A program made the translations under genes and the position numbers. 64,000 nucleotides of DNA from Bradyrhizobium sp. (GTDB lineage Bacteria > Pseudomonadota > Alphaproteobacteria > Rhizobiales > Xanthobacteraceae), in contig NZ_DAIDJE010000208.1 in assembly GCF_027451485.1 (NCBI RefSeq), positions 62,001 through 126,000 of the forward strand, written 5' to 3'. The notes below the pieces were generated by a model, which was given only the letters and a program-made list of their open reading frames with translations, made no database searches and had not been told where the DNA came from. Below, piece after piece: positions 19,201 to 27,967 of this stretch. Positions within the stretch are counted from its first letter, which is position 1, and the number at the start of each line of letters is the position of its first letter.

Positions 19201-19682
19201 ACTCATGGCTCTCCGGACTATGGAGCGGCGACCAGCCGGTCGTCGAACCCGCAAGCCAGCGCGACGCGGCGACGCTGGCCCGCATCCATGGCGCATCGTT
19301 CCATCAGGGCTGGGGTGAAGACGAATTCGAACGCATGCTGAGCGAGCGAAACACGCTGATCCACCGCTTGAGAATGGGACGTAAAATCGTCGGCTTTTCG
19401 GCGTCCCGGATCGGGGCAGACGAAGCCGAAATACTGTCCATTGCGGTCGCTGAAGCGTATCGGGGCCGGGGTCTTTCCATTGGCTTGTTGTCGACCCACC
19501 TGGGCCATCTCGCCGGTCGAGGCGTCCGGAGGGTATTTCTGGAAGTGGAAGAAAATAACCAGCCGGCCCGGCGGCTCTACGAGCATGCCGGATTTAGCGT
19601 CGTCGGGCGCCGCGAACGCTATTACAAGCACAGCGGCGGCGAGGCCATGAATGCACTGGTGATGCGGCGCGACTTGTCGTGA
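19197..19682 (+). CDS. rimI: Ribosomal protein S18 alanine N-acetyltransferase
   Basis: GNAT acetyltransferase of 161 residues. The acetyl-CoA pyrophosphate loop is visible as VAEAYRGRGLSIGLLSTH, followed by VFLEVEENNQPARRLYEHAGF, typical of RimI. It is translationally coupled to tsaB by a four-base overlap. The target (N-terminal Ala of S18) is inferred from the family and from the tsaB neighbour. It may also act on other protein N-termini. Confidence 0.9.
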   Translation: MNSWLSGLWSGDQPVVEPASQRDAATLARIHGASFHQGWGEDEFERMLSERNTLIHRLRMGRKIVGFSASRIGADEAEILSIAVAEAYRGRGLSIGLLSTHLGHLAGRGVRRVFLEVEENNQPARRLYEHAGFSVVGRRERYYKHSGGEAMNALVMRRDLS

Positions 19683-19750
19683 CATTTGCGTGATGGCAGA
19701 ACGTGTTATGATCAACTCCAGCAGCCCGATATCTGACGGTGACGGCCCGA

Positions 19751-20200
19751 ATGACCGCGCTTAGATCCAACCCCGCGCCCAAAACGACCGGCATCGAAGA
19801 ACGGTGCGCGGCAACCGGAATGCGCATGACCGAGCAACGGCGTGTGATTGCGCGCGTGCTGGCCGAGGCGGAAGACCATCCCGACGTCGAGGAACTGTAC
19901 CGGCGCTGCGTCGCGGTTGACGACAAGATCTCGATTTCGACCGTCTACCGCACGGTCAAGCTGTTCGAAGACGCCGGCATCATCGAACGGCATGATTTCC
20001 GCGAGGGTCGCGCCCGCTACGAGCAGATGCGTGACAGCCACCACGACCATTTGATCAATCTGCGCGACGGCAAGGTGATCGAATTTACCTCCGAGGAGAT
20101 CGAGAAGTTGCAGGCCGAAATCGCCCGCAAGCTCGGCTACAAGCTCGTCGACCACCGCCTGGAGCTCTATTGCGTCCCGCTGGACGACGACAAATCCTGA
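19751..20200 (+). CDS. fur: Fur family metalloregulator (Fur/Mur)
   Basis: DNA-binding metal-responsive repressor of 149 residues. The winged helix includes RMTEQRRVIARVL and the recognition helix region STVYRTVKLFEDAGIIE. The metal-site segment DSHHDHLINLRDGKVIEF is present. In Bradyrhizobium and relatives this orthologue may respond to manganese (Mur) as well as iron. The start at 19751 is preferred over GTG 19739, though neither has a strong ribosome site. A second Fur-family gene (irr) lies at 48.7 kb. Confidence 0.88.
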   Translation: MTALRSNPAPKTTGIEERCAATGMRMTEQRRVIARVLAEAEDHPDVEELYRRCVAVDDKISISTVYRTVKLFEDAGIIERHDFREGRARYEQMRDSHHDHLINLRDGKVIEFTSEEIEKLQAEIARKLGYKLVDHRLELYCVPLDDDKS

Positions 20201-20228
20201 AACGCGCGGCGCGCAAAACCTGAATTCC

Positions 20229-21647
20229 ATGAAGCCACGCAAACTCCATATCAAATCATATGGCTGTCAGATGAACGTCTACGATGCGCAGCGCATGGTG
20301 GACACGCTGGCCGGCGAGGGCTTTGTCGAGAGCGCGAACGCGGCCGATGCCGATCTCGTTATTCTCAACACCTGCCACATCCGCGAGAAGGCGTCGGAGA
20401 AAGTGTACTCCGAACTCGGCCGGCTGCGCGTCATGAAGGAGGACGCCGCGCGTCAGGGCCGCCGCATGAACATCGCGGTTGCAGGTTGCGTGGCGCAGGC
20501 CGAAGGCGGCGAAATTATCAATCGGGCGCCCGCGGTCGACGTGGTGGTCGGCCCGCAGAGCTATCATCACCTGCCGGAACTATTGGCGCGCGCCGAAAAG
20601 GAGGGCCGCGCGCTGGAAACAGAATTTCCGGCAAAGGATAAATTCTCGTTTCTGCCGCCACCGCAGCCGGACGTGATCCGCGCTCGAGGCGTATCTTCGT
20701 TCGTCACCATCCAGGAAGGCTGCGACAAGTTCTGCACTTTCTGCGTCGTGCCCTATACGCGCGGCGCCGAAGTGTCGCGGCCGGTTGCCAAGATCGTCGA
20801 TGACGTCAAACGCCTCGCCGAACATGGCGTGCGCGAGATCACGTTGATCGGTCAGAACGTCAACGCCTATCACGGCGAAGGGCCCGATGGACGAACCTGG
20901 TCGCTCGGGACATTGTTGCGGCAGCTCGCCGAGATTCCCGGCATCCTCCGACTGCGCTATTCGACGAGCCATCCCCGCGATATCGACGAGGCGCTGATCG
21001 AAGCACACCGCGACATCCCGGCGGTGATGCCGTTCGTGCATCTGCCGGTGCAGTCGGGCTCCGACCGGATCCTGATGGCGATGAACCGCAAACATACCGC
21101 TCAAGATTATCGCCGCGTCGTCGACCGGTTCCGCGCGGCCTGCCAAGGCATTGCATTTTCATCAGATTTTATCGTTGGCTTCCCCGGCGAGAGCGAAGAA
21201 GATTTTCGAGCCACCCTCGCTCTGGTCACACAAATCGGATACGCTGGTGCCTATTCATTCAAATACTCGCCGCGGCCCGGCACCCCGGCCGCGGAAATGC
21301 AGGAGACGGTGTCAGCGGAAGTGATGGACGAGCGATTGGCGCGGCTTCAGGAACTGATCGACAGCCAGCAATCGGCCTTCAACAAGGCCTCGATTGGGAC
21401 TACCGTCGATGTGCTGTTCGAGCGCGCGGCCCGCAATCCTGGACAGATCGTCGGCCGCACCGCCTATCTTCAACCCGCGCATGTAATGGCGCCGCAGAGC
21501 ATCATCGGACAGGTCCTGCCGGTGAAGATCGAAAGCCTGGAGCGCTACAGCCTGCTCGGTGAACTCGCGGAGAATGCGCCGCCGCTTTCTGCCTCGCCCG
21601 ATACGCGGCTTGTGACCACCTCTCATGAAACGCCAATGGGAGCCTGA
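20229..21647 (+). CDS. miaB: tRNA-2-methylthio-N6-dimethylallyladenosine synthase
   Basis: Radical-SAM methylthiotransferase that modifies A37 of tRNAs reading UNN codons. The N-terminal MTTase domain shows its three cluster cysteines in KSYGCQMN, LNTCHIREKASEK and VAGCVAQAEGG. The radical-SAM motif is GCDKFCTFCVVPYTRG, and a TRAM domain closes the protein. The length of 472 residues is normal. miaB starts the conserved run miaB-phoH-ybeY-corC-lnt. Confidence 0.96.
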   Translation: MKPRKLHIKSYGCQMNVYDAQRMVDTLAGEGFVESANAADADLVILNTCHIREKASEKVYSELGRLRVMKEDAARQGRRMNIAVAGCVAQAEGGEIINRAPAVDVVVGPQSYHHLPELLARAEKEGRALETEFPAKDKFSFLPPPQPDVIRARGVSSFVTIQEGCDKFCTFCVVPYTRGAEVSRPVAKIVDDVKRLAEHGVREITLIGQNVNAYHGEGPDGRTWSLGTLLRQLAEIPGILRLRYSTSHPRDIDEALIEAHRDIPAVMPFVHLPVQSGSDRILMAMNRKHTAQDYRRVVDRFRAACQGIAFSSDFIVGFPGESEEDFRATLALVTQIGYAGAYSFKYSPRPGTPAAEMQETVSAEVMDERLARLQELIDSQQSAFNKASIGTTVDVLFERAARNPGQIVGRTAYLQPAHVMAPQSIIGQVLPVKIESLERYSLLGELAENAPPLSASPDTRLVTTSHETPMGA

Positions 21648-21690
21648 ACACTTGCCAAAAAGCGCATCGGATTCACAGTCGCTCGCTAAT

Positions 21691-21765
21691 GGCGCCGCCG
21701 ATTTGAAATTTCCTCCGAGTGCGCTGCAAACTCCTTTTGGAAACTTCAAATCGATAGACGGCGCC
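21691..21765. repeat. Inverted repeat between miaB and phoH
   Basis: Left arm 21691-21713 (GGCGCCGCCGATTTGAAATTTCC) and right arm 21739-21765 pair over GGCGCCG and over ATTTGAANTTTCC, with an internal bulge and one mismatch. The loop is 21714-21738. It adjoins a second, stronger hairpin. Confidence 0.7.
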
Positions 21766-21780
21766 ACGACAACAGATTTG

Positions 21781-21857
21781 CTGGTGCTCATGACTTTCCG
21801 TGGTTCGTAACAGATGGGCGCTGCAATGGACTACGAACCACGGAAAGTGAGCACCAG
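21781..21857. repeat. Long hairpin with the phoH start codon in its loop
   Basis: CTGGTGCTCA plus CTTTCCGTGGTTCGTA (21781-21809, separated by TGA) pair perfectly with 21832-21857, giving 26 base pairs with a three-base bulge. The loop (21810-21831) contains both candidate phoH start codons (21814 and 21826). The right arm is inside the phoH reading frame. Confidence 0.85.
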
Positions 21858-22872
21858 CCGCAGACCTGACCGCGACATGCAAGTTCCGCCCGAGACTCAA
21901 TTCGTCATCGACTTCGACGATAACCGAGCCGCTTCCGCGCTGGTCGGCCCCTACGGACAAAATCTCGCGATGATCGAGCGGCGTCTCGGCGTCGTGGTCG
22001 ATTCCCGCGGCAATCACATCACGGTGGCCGGTTCGCGCGACGGCTGCGACGCGGCGCGGCGGGTGCTGGAGACATTGTATACGCAGGCGAGCCAGGGCCA
22101 GGACATCGCGCAAGGTGACGTCGAAGGAGCGATCCGCGCCGTGATCGCCCAAGGTTCGCTTTTCGAATTCGACCCCAAAGCAGCCAAGTCTTCGTTCGAG
22201 ACCATCAACCTGCGCAAGCGTCCGGTGCGGGCGCGCACCGCAGCTCAGGATTCCTACATTCGCGCGCTCAAGCGCCACGAACTGGTATTCGGCGTCGGGC
22301 CCGCCGGCACCGGCAAGACCTGGCTCGCGGTCGCGCATGCCGCGCAACTGTTCGAGCGCAAGGAAGTCGATCGCATCATCCTGACGCGTCCGGCGGTGGA
22401 AGCCGGCGAGCGGCTCGGCTTCCTGCCCGGCGATCTGCGCGAAAAGGTTGACCCCTATTTGCGCCCGATCTACGACGCGCTCTATGACCTGATGGATGCG
22501 CGCATCGTCGAGCGCGCGCTGCAAACCAGCGAAATCGAGATTGCGCCGCTGGCGTTCATGCGCGGTCGCACGCTCACCAATGCCGTTATCATTCTGGACG
22601 AAGCGCAGAACACGACGTCGATGCAGATGAAGATGTTTCTGACGCGCCTCGGCGAAAACAGCCGCATGATCGTCACCGGTGATCCTTCCCAGGTCGACCT
22701 GCCGAACGGTCAGGCGTCCGGCCTTGCGGAAGCGGTGAAACTGCTCGACGGCGTGACCGGCATTGCCCAGGTGCATTTCACCGCCGAAGACGTGATTCGC
22801 CATGAACTGGTGGCGCGGATCGTGGCGGCCTATGAAGGAAAGCCGCAGCGGCCGGCAGCCGGGAAAGCATAA
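21814..22872 (+). CDS. phoH: PhoH family ATPase
   Basis: Cytoplasmic P-loop ATPase of 352 residues, possibly an RNA helicase-like factor working with YbeY. Walker A is GVGPAGTGKTWLAVA and Walker B is VIILDEAQN. The first 25 residues are not PhoH-like and are partly encoded by the right arm of a hairpin. Directly upstream, in the same frame, an open frame from TTG 21652 ends with TAA at 21808, six bases before this ATG. The original start was probably at 21652, with an insertion having added an in-frame stop. The ATPase core from ETQFVIDFDDNR onward is intact. No clear ribosome site precedes ATG 21814. Confidence 0.9.
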   Translation: MGAAMDYEPRKVSTSRRPDRDMQVPPETQFVIDFDDNRAASALVGPYGQNLAMIERRLGVVVDSRGNHITVAGSRDGCDAARRVLETLYTQASQGQDIAQGDVEGAIRAVIAQGSLFEFDPKAAKSSFETINLRKRPVRARTAAQDSYIRALKRHELVFGVGPAGTGKTWLAVAHAAQLFERKEVDRIILTRPAVEAGERLGFLPGDLREKVDPYLRPIYDALYDLMDARIVERALQTSEIEIAPLAFMRGRTLTNAVIILDEAQNTTSMQMKMFLTRLGENSRMIVTGDPSQVDLPNGQASGLAEAVKLLDGVTGIAQVHFTAEDVIRHELVARIVAAYEGKPQRPAAGKA

Positions 22873-22954
22873 TGCCGGAACACCGCTTCTCCGCCCGCTC
22901 GCCTGTTGTCACACTGGCGGCCGAACCACCGTTGCATAGATAACGCCCTAACCG

Positions 22955-23455
22955 ATGGCACCGTCTGCCCTTCCGATTACCGAAATTCTCGTGACCGCCG
23001 ACTGCTGGCAGGCCGAACCTGAAGCGGCGGCTGTGATCGACCGCGCCATCGCGGCTGCGGCCGAATTCGTCACCGCCGATGTCGGCGAAAGCGAACTCGC
23101 GATCATGCTGACCGACGATGCCGGCATCAGGACATTGAATCGAAACTGGCGCGGCATCGACAAGCCGACCAACGTGCTATCGTTCCCGGCCCTGCAACCA
23201 CGCGGCCCGCGGCAGACTGATGATGCACCGCGCATGCTCGGGGATATCGCGATCGCCTACGAGACGACGCGGCGCGAGGCCGACGAGGAGCAAAAGCCGT
23301 TCGATCAACATCTCAGCCATTTGGCCGTGCATGGTTTCCTGCATCTGATCGGCCATGATCACGAGAAGGATCAGGACGCCGAGACCATGGAGCAACTGGA
23401 ACGCGAAATCCTGTCGCAGCTGGGCATTCCCGACCCTTACGCGGAGCGGATGTGA
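22955..23455 (+). CDS. ybeY: Endoribonuclease/rRNA maturation factor YbeY
   Basis: Metal-dependent single-strand endoribonuclease involved in 16S rRNA 3' maturation and ribosome quality control. The zinc motif His-x3-His-x5-His is visible in HGFLHLIGHDHEKD. At 166 residues it fits the family. It lies between phoH and corC, the usual order in proteobacteria, with one base between its stop codon and the corC start, indicating one transcript. Confidence 0.94.
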   Translation: MAPSALPITEILVTADCWQAEPEAAAVIDRAIAAAAEFVTADVGESELAIMLTDDAGIRTLNRNWRGIDKPTNVLSFPALQPRGPRQTDDAPRMLGDIAIAYETTRREADEEQKPFDQHLSHLAVHGFLHLIGHDHEKDQDAETMEQLEREILSQLGIPDPYAERM

Positions 23456-23456
23456 G

Positions 23457-24563
23457 ATGCCGGACTCCGACCCGATCCAAGACAATCCGCGCAACACGCG
23501 CAACCTGCCGGCGGTCGTGCAGGAGGGCGAGCTTATGCGCCCGGTCGCGGATAACTGGCTGGTGCGCGCCATCCGCACGCTGTTCGGTTGGAAGCCAGGA
23601 TCGGTCCGTGACGACCTGCAAGTCGTGCTCGACGCCTCGCGGCCCGATGAGGTCGGCTTTTCCGCCGTCGAGCGCACCATGTTGCGCAACATCCTTTCGC
23701 TGCATGAGCGACGTATTGCGGATGTGATGATCCACCGCGCCGATATCGTTGCGGTCAAGCGCGACATTCCGCTCGGTGAATTGATGAGCCTGTTCGAGAG
23801 CGCCGCCCATTCCCGTCTTGTGGTGTACAACGAAACCCTCGACGACCCCGAAGGCATCGTTCACATCCGCGACCTGCTGGCGTTCATGACGAATCAGGCG
23901 GCAAAGCCGAAAACCAGGCCGAAATCCAAGAAGCCGCTTCCGGCAGGACTTGATCTACGCGCGGTCGATCTGGCGCTGCCGCTGTCGGAGGCCAATATCA
24001 TCCGCAAGCTCCTGTTCGTGCCGCCGTCGATGCGGGCGATTGATCTCCTGGCGCAGATGCAGGCCTCGCGCATTCACCTGGCGCTCGTTGTCGACGAATA
24101 TGGCGGCACAGATGGCCTGGTTTCCATCGAGGACATCGTTGAACAGATCGTCGGAGAGATCGACGACGAGCACGACAGCGACGAACCGCCGGCGATCGTG
24201 AGGCAGGGGGATAATTCCTTCATTGCAGATGCGCGCGCAAGCCTCGAGGACGTCCGCTCCGTGATCGGCGAAGAGTTCGTAACCGGAGAGGCCGGCGAGG
24301 AAGTCGCAACACTGGGCGGTTTTCTGGTCAGCCACGTCGGCCGACTGCCGGTGCGCGGCGAGGTGATCTCCGGGCCCGGCAACTTCGAAATCGAAGTGCT
24401 CGATGCCGATCCGCGGCGGGTCAAGCGGCTGCGCATCGCCACGCGCAAGGAGCGCACGCCGCTGCGCACCCAGCGTGAAAATCGGCGCCGCGAGGCGGCG
24501 CCCGACGCTACCCCGCCGGGCGAGCAGACCAACCCGCCCGGCGATGGAGCCGCCTCGTCGTGA
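23457..24563 (+). CDS. CBS-domain hemolysin/CorC family protein
   Basis: A 368-residue soluble CorC/HlyC protein. Two CBS domains cover about residues 80-240 (MIHRADIVAVKRDIPLGELM; VVDEYGGTDGLVSIEDIVEQ), followed by a transporter-associated C-terminal domain. The last 40 residues are low-complexity and basic. CorC proteins are linked to magnesium and cobalt efflux. The gene overlaps lnt by four bases, so ybeY-corC-lnt form one unit. Confidence 0.9.
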   Translation: MPDSDPIQDNPRNTRNLPAVVQEGELMRPVADNWLVRAIRTLFGWKPGSVRDDLQVVLDASRPDEVGFSAVERTMLRNILSLHERRIADVMIHRADIVAVKRDIPLGELMSLFESAAHSRLVVYNETLDDPEGIVHIRDLLAFMTNQAAKPKTRPKSKKPLPAGLDLRAVDLALPLSEANIIRKLLFVPPSMRAIDLLAQMQASRIHLALVVDEYGGTDGLVSIEDIVEQIVGEIDDEHDSDEPPAIVRQGDNSFIADARASLEDVRSVIGEEFVTGEAGEEVATLGGFLVSHVGRLPVRGEVISGPGNFEIEVLDADPRRVKRLRIATRKERTPLRTQRENRRREAAPDATPPGEQTNPPGDGAASS

Positions 24564-26164
24564 CGATCTCCCATAAACTGCGGGCAGGCGGTCTTGCGAT
24601 CATCCTGGCCTGGGGGTGGAAGCGCGCAGCGATCGCGCTTCTCGCCGGCGCGCTCTCCTCGCTCGCGATGGCGCCGTTCAATGCGTGGCCGATCCTGTTT
24701 GTCACCTTTCCCGTCATCGTCTGGCAGATCGATGGCGCCGGTGCGGGGCGATGGCGCGGCGTGCCGGCAGCGGCGCTGACCGGCTGGTGGTTCGGGCTCG
24801 GCTATTTCGTGCCGGGACTGTACTGGATCGGCTATGCTTTCCTGGTGGACGCATCGACCTTCGCCTGGCTGATGCCGTTCGCGATTCTGGGACTGCCGGC
24901 CTATCTCGCGCTGTTCATGGCGCTCGGCTTTGGGCTCGCGCGGCTGTTCTGGACTCGCGATGCGTCGCGCGTGGTCGCACTCGCCGCCAGCCTGACCATG
25001 AGCGAATGGCTGCGCGGCCATGCGCTCACGGGGTTTCCGTGGAATGCGCTCGGCTACGCGCTGACCGAACCGCTGGTGCTCGCACAGACCGCCTCGCTGA
25101 TCGGTCTGTGGGGCCTGACATTTCTGGCGGTGGCGATCTTCGCAAGTCCGGCGGTCCTGATCGACGGCGCCTCGCGCAAGCGCAAGCGCTGGATCGCGCC
25201 GGCACTCGCCCTCGCCGTACTGCTCGCCATGACGGTCTTCGGTGCCGTCCGCTTGAACCGGCATCCGACCGTGATGCTGGCGGGCCCGAAACTGCGGATC
25301 ATGCAGCCCGACTTGCAGCAGGATGCGAAGTTCAACTATGGCGCCAGGGCGGAGGTGATGAAGAAATATCTCTCGCTGTCTGACCGCGCCTCCGGACCGC
25401 AGTCCACCGGCGTGCGCGACGTCAACATCCTGGTCTGGCCGGAATCGGCGTTTCCATTCTTCCTGACCCGCGAACCTGAGGCGATGGCAGAGATCGCCGA
25501 CCTGTTGCCCAAGGGTGCGGTCTTGATCACCGGATCGGTGCGCGCGCCCGACGTGCCGCCGGGCACGCGGATCCGGCGCGCCTATAACTCGATCTATGTC
25601 ATCGACCACGAGGGCAACGTGCTGTCGGTATACGACAAGCTGCATCTGGTGCCGTTCGGCGAATTTCTGCCGTTCCAGGGCCTGATGGAAAAGATCGGCT
25701 TCGAGCAGCTGACCAAGGTCCAGGGCGGATTCATTCCGGGGACGGTTCGCCGCAGCATGAAGGTGCCGAATGCACCGCCCATGCTACCTCTGATCTGCTA
25801 TGAGGCGATCTTTCCCGGTGATGTTGTCGAACAAAAGGACCGGCCGGGCTGGATCGTCAACGTCACCAATGACGGCTGGTTTGGAATTTCCACGGGCCCC
25901 TATCAGCATCTGCAACAGGCGCGCATGCGCGCCGTCGAACAGGGGTTGCCGCTGGTTCGCGCAGCAAATACAGGCATCTCCGCGGTGATCGACCCGGTGG
26001 GACGCATCGTCGCGCGGCTCGGACTGGGGCTGGAAGGCGTGCTGGATTCGTCCTTGCCGGCCGCCATCCCGCCGACGACGTACGCCCGCGTCGGCGATGT
26101 TCCGATCCTGATCATCCTGGCCGCTGCATGGTTCTTGGTGCTCCGCCGTCGCACTGCAAAATAA
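24560..26164 (+). CDS. lnt: Apolipoprotein N-acyltransferase
   Basis: Inner-membrane enzyme that adds the third acyl chain to lipoproteins. The N-terminal half has about six membrane segments. The periplasmic nitrilase-type domain carries the catalytic triad: Glu in VWPESAFPFFL, Lys in YDKLHLVPFGEFLP and Cys in PLICYEAIFP. The 534 residues match the family. The gene is coupled to corC by a four-base overlap. A C-terminal membrane segment (ILIILAAAWFLVL) anchors the end. Confidence 0.95.
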   Translation: MTISHKLRAGGLAIILAWGWKRAAIALLAGALSSLAMAPFNAWPILFVTFPVIVWQIDGAGAGRWRGVPAAALTGWWFGLGYFVPGLYWIGYAFLVDASTFAWLMPFAILGLPAYLALFMALGFGLARLFWTRDASRVVALAASLTMSEWLRGHALTGFPWNALGYALTEPLVLAQTASLIGLWGLTFLAVAIFASPAVLIDGASRKRKRWIAPALALAVLLAMTVFGAVRLNRHPTVMLAGPKLRIMQPDLQQDAKFNYGARAEVMKKYLSLSDRASGPQSTGVRDVNILVWPESAFPFFLTREPEAMAEIADLLPKGAVLITGSVRAPDVPPGTRIRRAYNSIYVIDHEGNVLSVYDKLHLVPFGEFLPFQGLMEKIGFEQLTKVQGGFIPGTVRRSMKVPNAPPMLPLICYEAIFPGDVVEQKDRPGWIVNVTNDGWFGISTGPYQHLQQARMRAVEQGLPLVRAANTGISAVIDPVGRIVARLGLGLEGVLDSSLPAAIPPTTYARVGDVPILIILAAAWFLVLRRRTAK

Positions 26165-26273
26165 GTCATGGAGCGTCATTTCGGCCACAGCTTCGCGCCG
26201 CTCAGCATTTGACGGCTTCTCCGCCTGAGGCATAATTCGTATCCGCTGCACCGTGGCTGGAGGAGCGTCGGCG

Positions 26274-26696
26274 ATGTCGACCAAAGCGCCCAACCCTGTT
26301 GACAAATATGTCGGCAGCCGGGTGCGTATGCGCCGCATCATGCTCGGCATGAGCCAGGAAAAATTGGGCGAGGCGCTCGGCCTTACTTTTCAGCAAGTGC
26401 AGAAATACGAAAAGGGTACCAACCGCGTCGGTGCGAGCCGCATTCAGCAGATCGCCGAAATCCTTCAGGTACCGGTATCCTTTCTGTTCGAAGGCGGCCC
26501 AAGCGGCACGGCGAAAGCGGACAATGTCATCGACGGCCCCTCGCCCTCCTACGTCTCCGATTTCCTTGCGACATCGGAGGGTCTGGCGCTGACGCGCGCT
26601 TTCACGCGCATCGGCGACGCCAAGCTTCGGCGCAGCATAGTCGAACTCGTCGAACAGATCGCTGCCCATGAGGGCGCGGACAAGCGTCCGATATAG
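26274..26696 (+). CDS. XRE family helix-turn-helix regulator
   Basis: A 140-residue DNA-binding protein with a Cro/C1-type HTH (MSQEKLGEALGLTFQQVQKYEKG) at about residues 22-45 and a helical tail. It belongs to a group common in Rhizobiales, sometimes described as SinR/CfrA-like. The start at 26274 follows GGAGGAG; the ATG 21 bases earlier lies in the ribosome site. It sits between lnt and an M20 peptidase gene. Its targets are unknown. Confidence 0.9.
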   Translation: MSTKAPNPVDKYVGSRVRMRRIMLGMSQEKLGEALGLTFQQVQKYEKGTNRVGASRIQQIAEILQVPVSFLFEGGPSGTAKADNVIDGPSPSYVSDFLATSEGLALTRAFTRIGDAKLRRSIVELVEQIAAHEGADKRPI

Positions 26697-26833
26697 GCGA
26701 TCGGCACGGATCGCTTTCACACTATCCGTTGCCGGAATTGGCAATGATGCTATTGAACCGGGCTTCCAAAGTACCGGCGGCTCGCCTTTGCGCGGGAGCG
26801 AGCAAGGCTTAAATCGATCGGACAAGTAACCCC

Positions 26834-27967
26834 ATGCCAATTGCAACCGCCCGTCCCCTTGATCCCGATGCGATCCTCGACGGCATCCGCCGCTGGGTCG
26901 AGATCGAGACGCCGACCGACGCACCCGATCAGGTCAACAAGCTTGCCAGCATTGTCGCCGACGGCTATCGCGGCCTGCCCGCAAGGCTCGATCGCGTCGC
27001 AGGCCATTCCGGATGCGGCGATCACCTCGTGGTGCGGTCGTCATGGGGCCAGGAGCGGCCGGGGATTCTCGTCCTGAGCCATCTTGACACGGTGCATCCG
27101 CTTGGATTCATCGGGCGGCTGCCATTTCATGTGAAGGACGACAGCGCCTTCGGCCCAGGCATCTACGATATGAAGGGCGGCGCCTATCTGGCTTTTCATG
27201 CGTTTCGCGAACTCTGCGCCAATGGCGAACATTCGCCGCTCGGTATCACCCATCTCTATGTTTCCGATGAGGAGATCGGCAGCCCCACCTCGCGCGCCCT
27301 GATCGAGGCGGAAGGGCGCAAGGCCAAATATGTGCTGGTCACGGAACCGGCGCGCGACGGCGGCAAGATCGTCACCAGCCGCAAGGGCGTGGCGCGCTTC
27401 GAGGTGTTCATCAGAGGCGTGCCTTCCCACGCCGGCACGCGGCCGCAGGATGGCCGAAGCGCCATCCGTGAACTGGGCAGCGTCATCCAGACGCTGGAGG
27501 CGATGAACGATCTTTCGCGCGGCATCACGGTGAACGTCGGCGTTGTCAGAGGCGGCACCAAACCCAATGTGATTGCGGAAGAGGCCTATGCCGAAGTCGA
27601 CATGCGCGTGCCGACCCTTGCCGATGCGGAAGCGCTGATGCAGAAGATAATGGGCCTGACGGCAAAGACCGAAGACGTCAGCGTCAAGGTGACAGGCGAG
27701 CTCAACCGTCCGCCGTTCGAGAAGAGCCCTGGTGGAACCGCACTGTTCGAACATGCCAAGGCGCTTGCCGCAGACATCGGCTTTGAACTGCGCGACAGCT
27801 ATTCCGGCGGCGGCTCCGACGGCAATTTTACCGCGCCCTTCACCGCAACACTTGACGGTCTCGGCGTCGACGGCGAGGGCGCGCACACCCACTACGAGCA
27901 GATGTACATTTCGTCGATCGAGCCGAGGACGCGGCTGTTGTACCGGCTCTACCAGACGCTGCAATGA
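26834..27967 (+). CDS. M20 family metallopeptidase (carboxypeptidase G2-like)
   Basis: Zinc-dependent exopeptidase or deacetylase of 377 residues, likely cytoplasmic. The metal-binding motifs are LSHLDTVHP and, further on, YVSDEEIGSPTSR; the dimerisation domain lies between about residues 180 and 290. It resembles glutamate carboxypeptidases (CPDG2), which remove C-terminal glutamate from folates or peptides; the true substrate is not evident. It overlaps trmB by four bases and should be translated together with it. Confidence 0.88.
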   Translation: MPIATARPLDPDAILDGIRRWVEIETPTDAPDQVNKLASIVADGYRGLPARLDRVAGHSGCGDHLVVRSSWGQERPGILVLSHLDTVHPLGFIGRLPFHVKDDSAFGPGIYDMKGGAYLAFHAFRELCANGEHSPLGITHLYVSDEEIGSPTSRALIEAEGRKAKYVLVTEPARDGGKIVTSRKGVARFEVFIRGVPSHAGTRPQDGRSAIRELGSVIQTLEAMNDLSRGITVNVGVVRGGTKPNVIAEEAYAEVDMRVPTLADAEALMQKIMGLTAKTEDVSVKVTGELNRPPFEKSPGGTALFEHAKALAADIGFELRDSYSGGGSDGNFTAPFTATLDGLGVDGEGAHTHYEQMYISSIEPRTRLLYRLYQTLQ

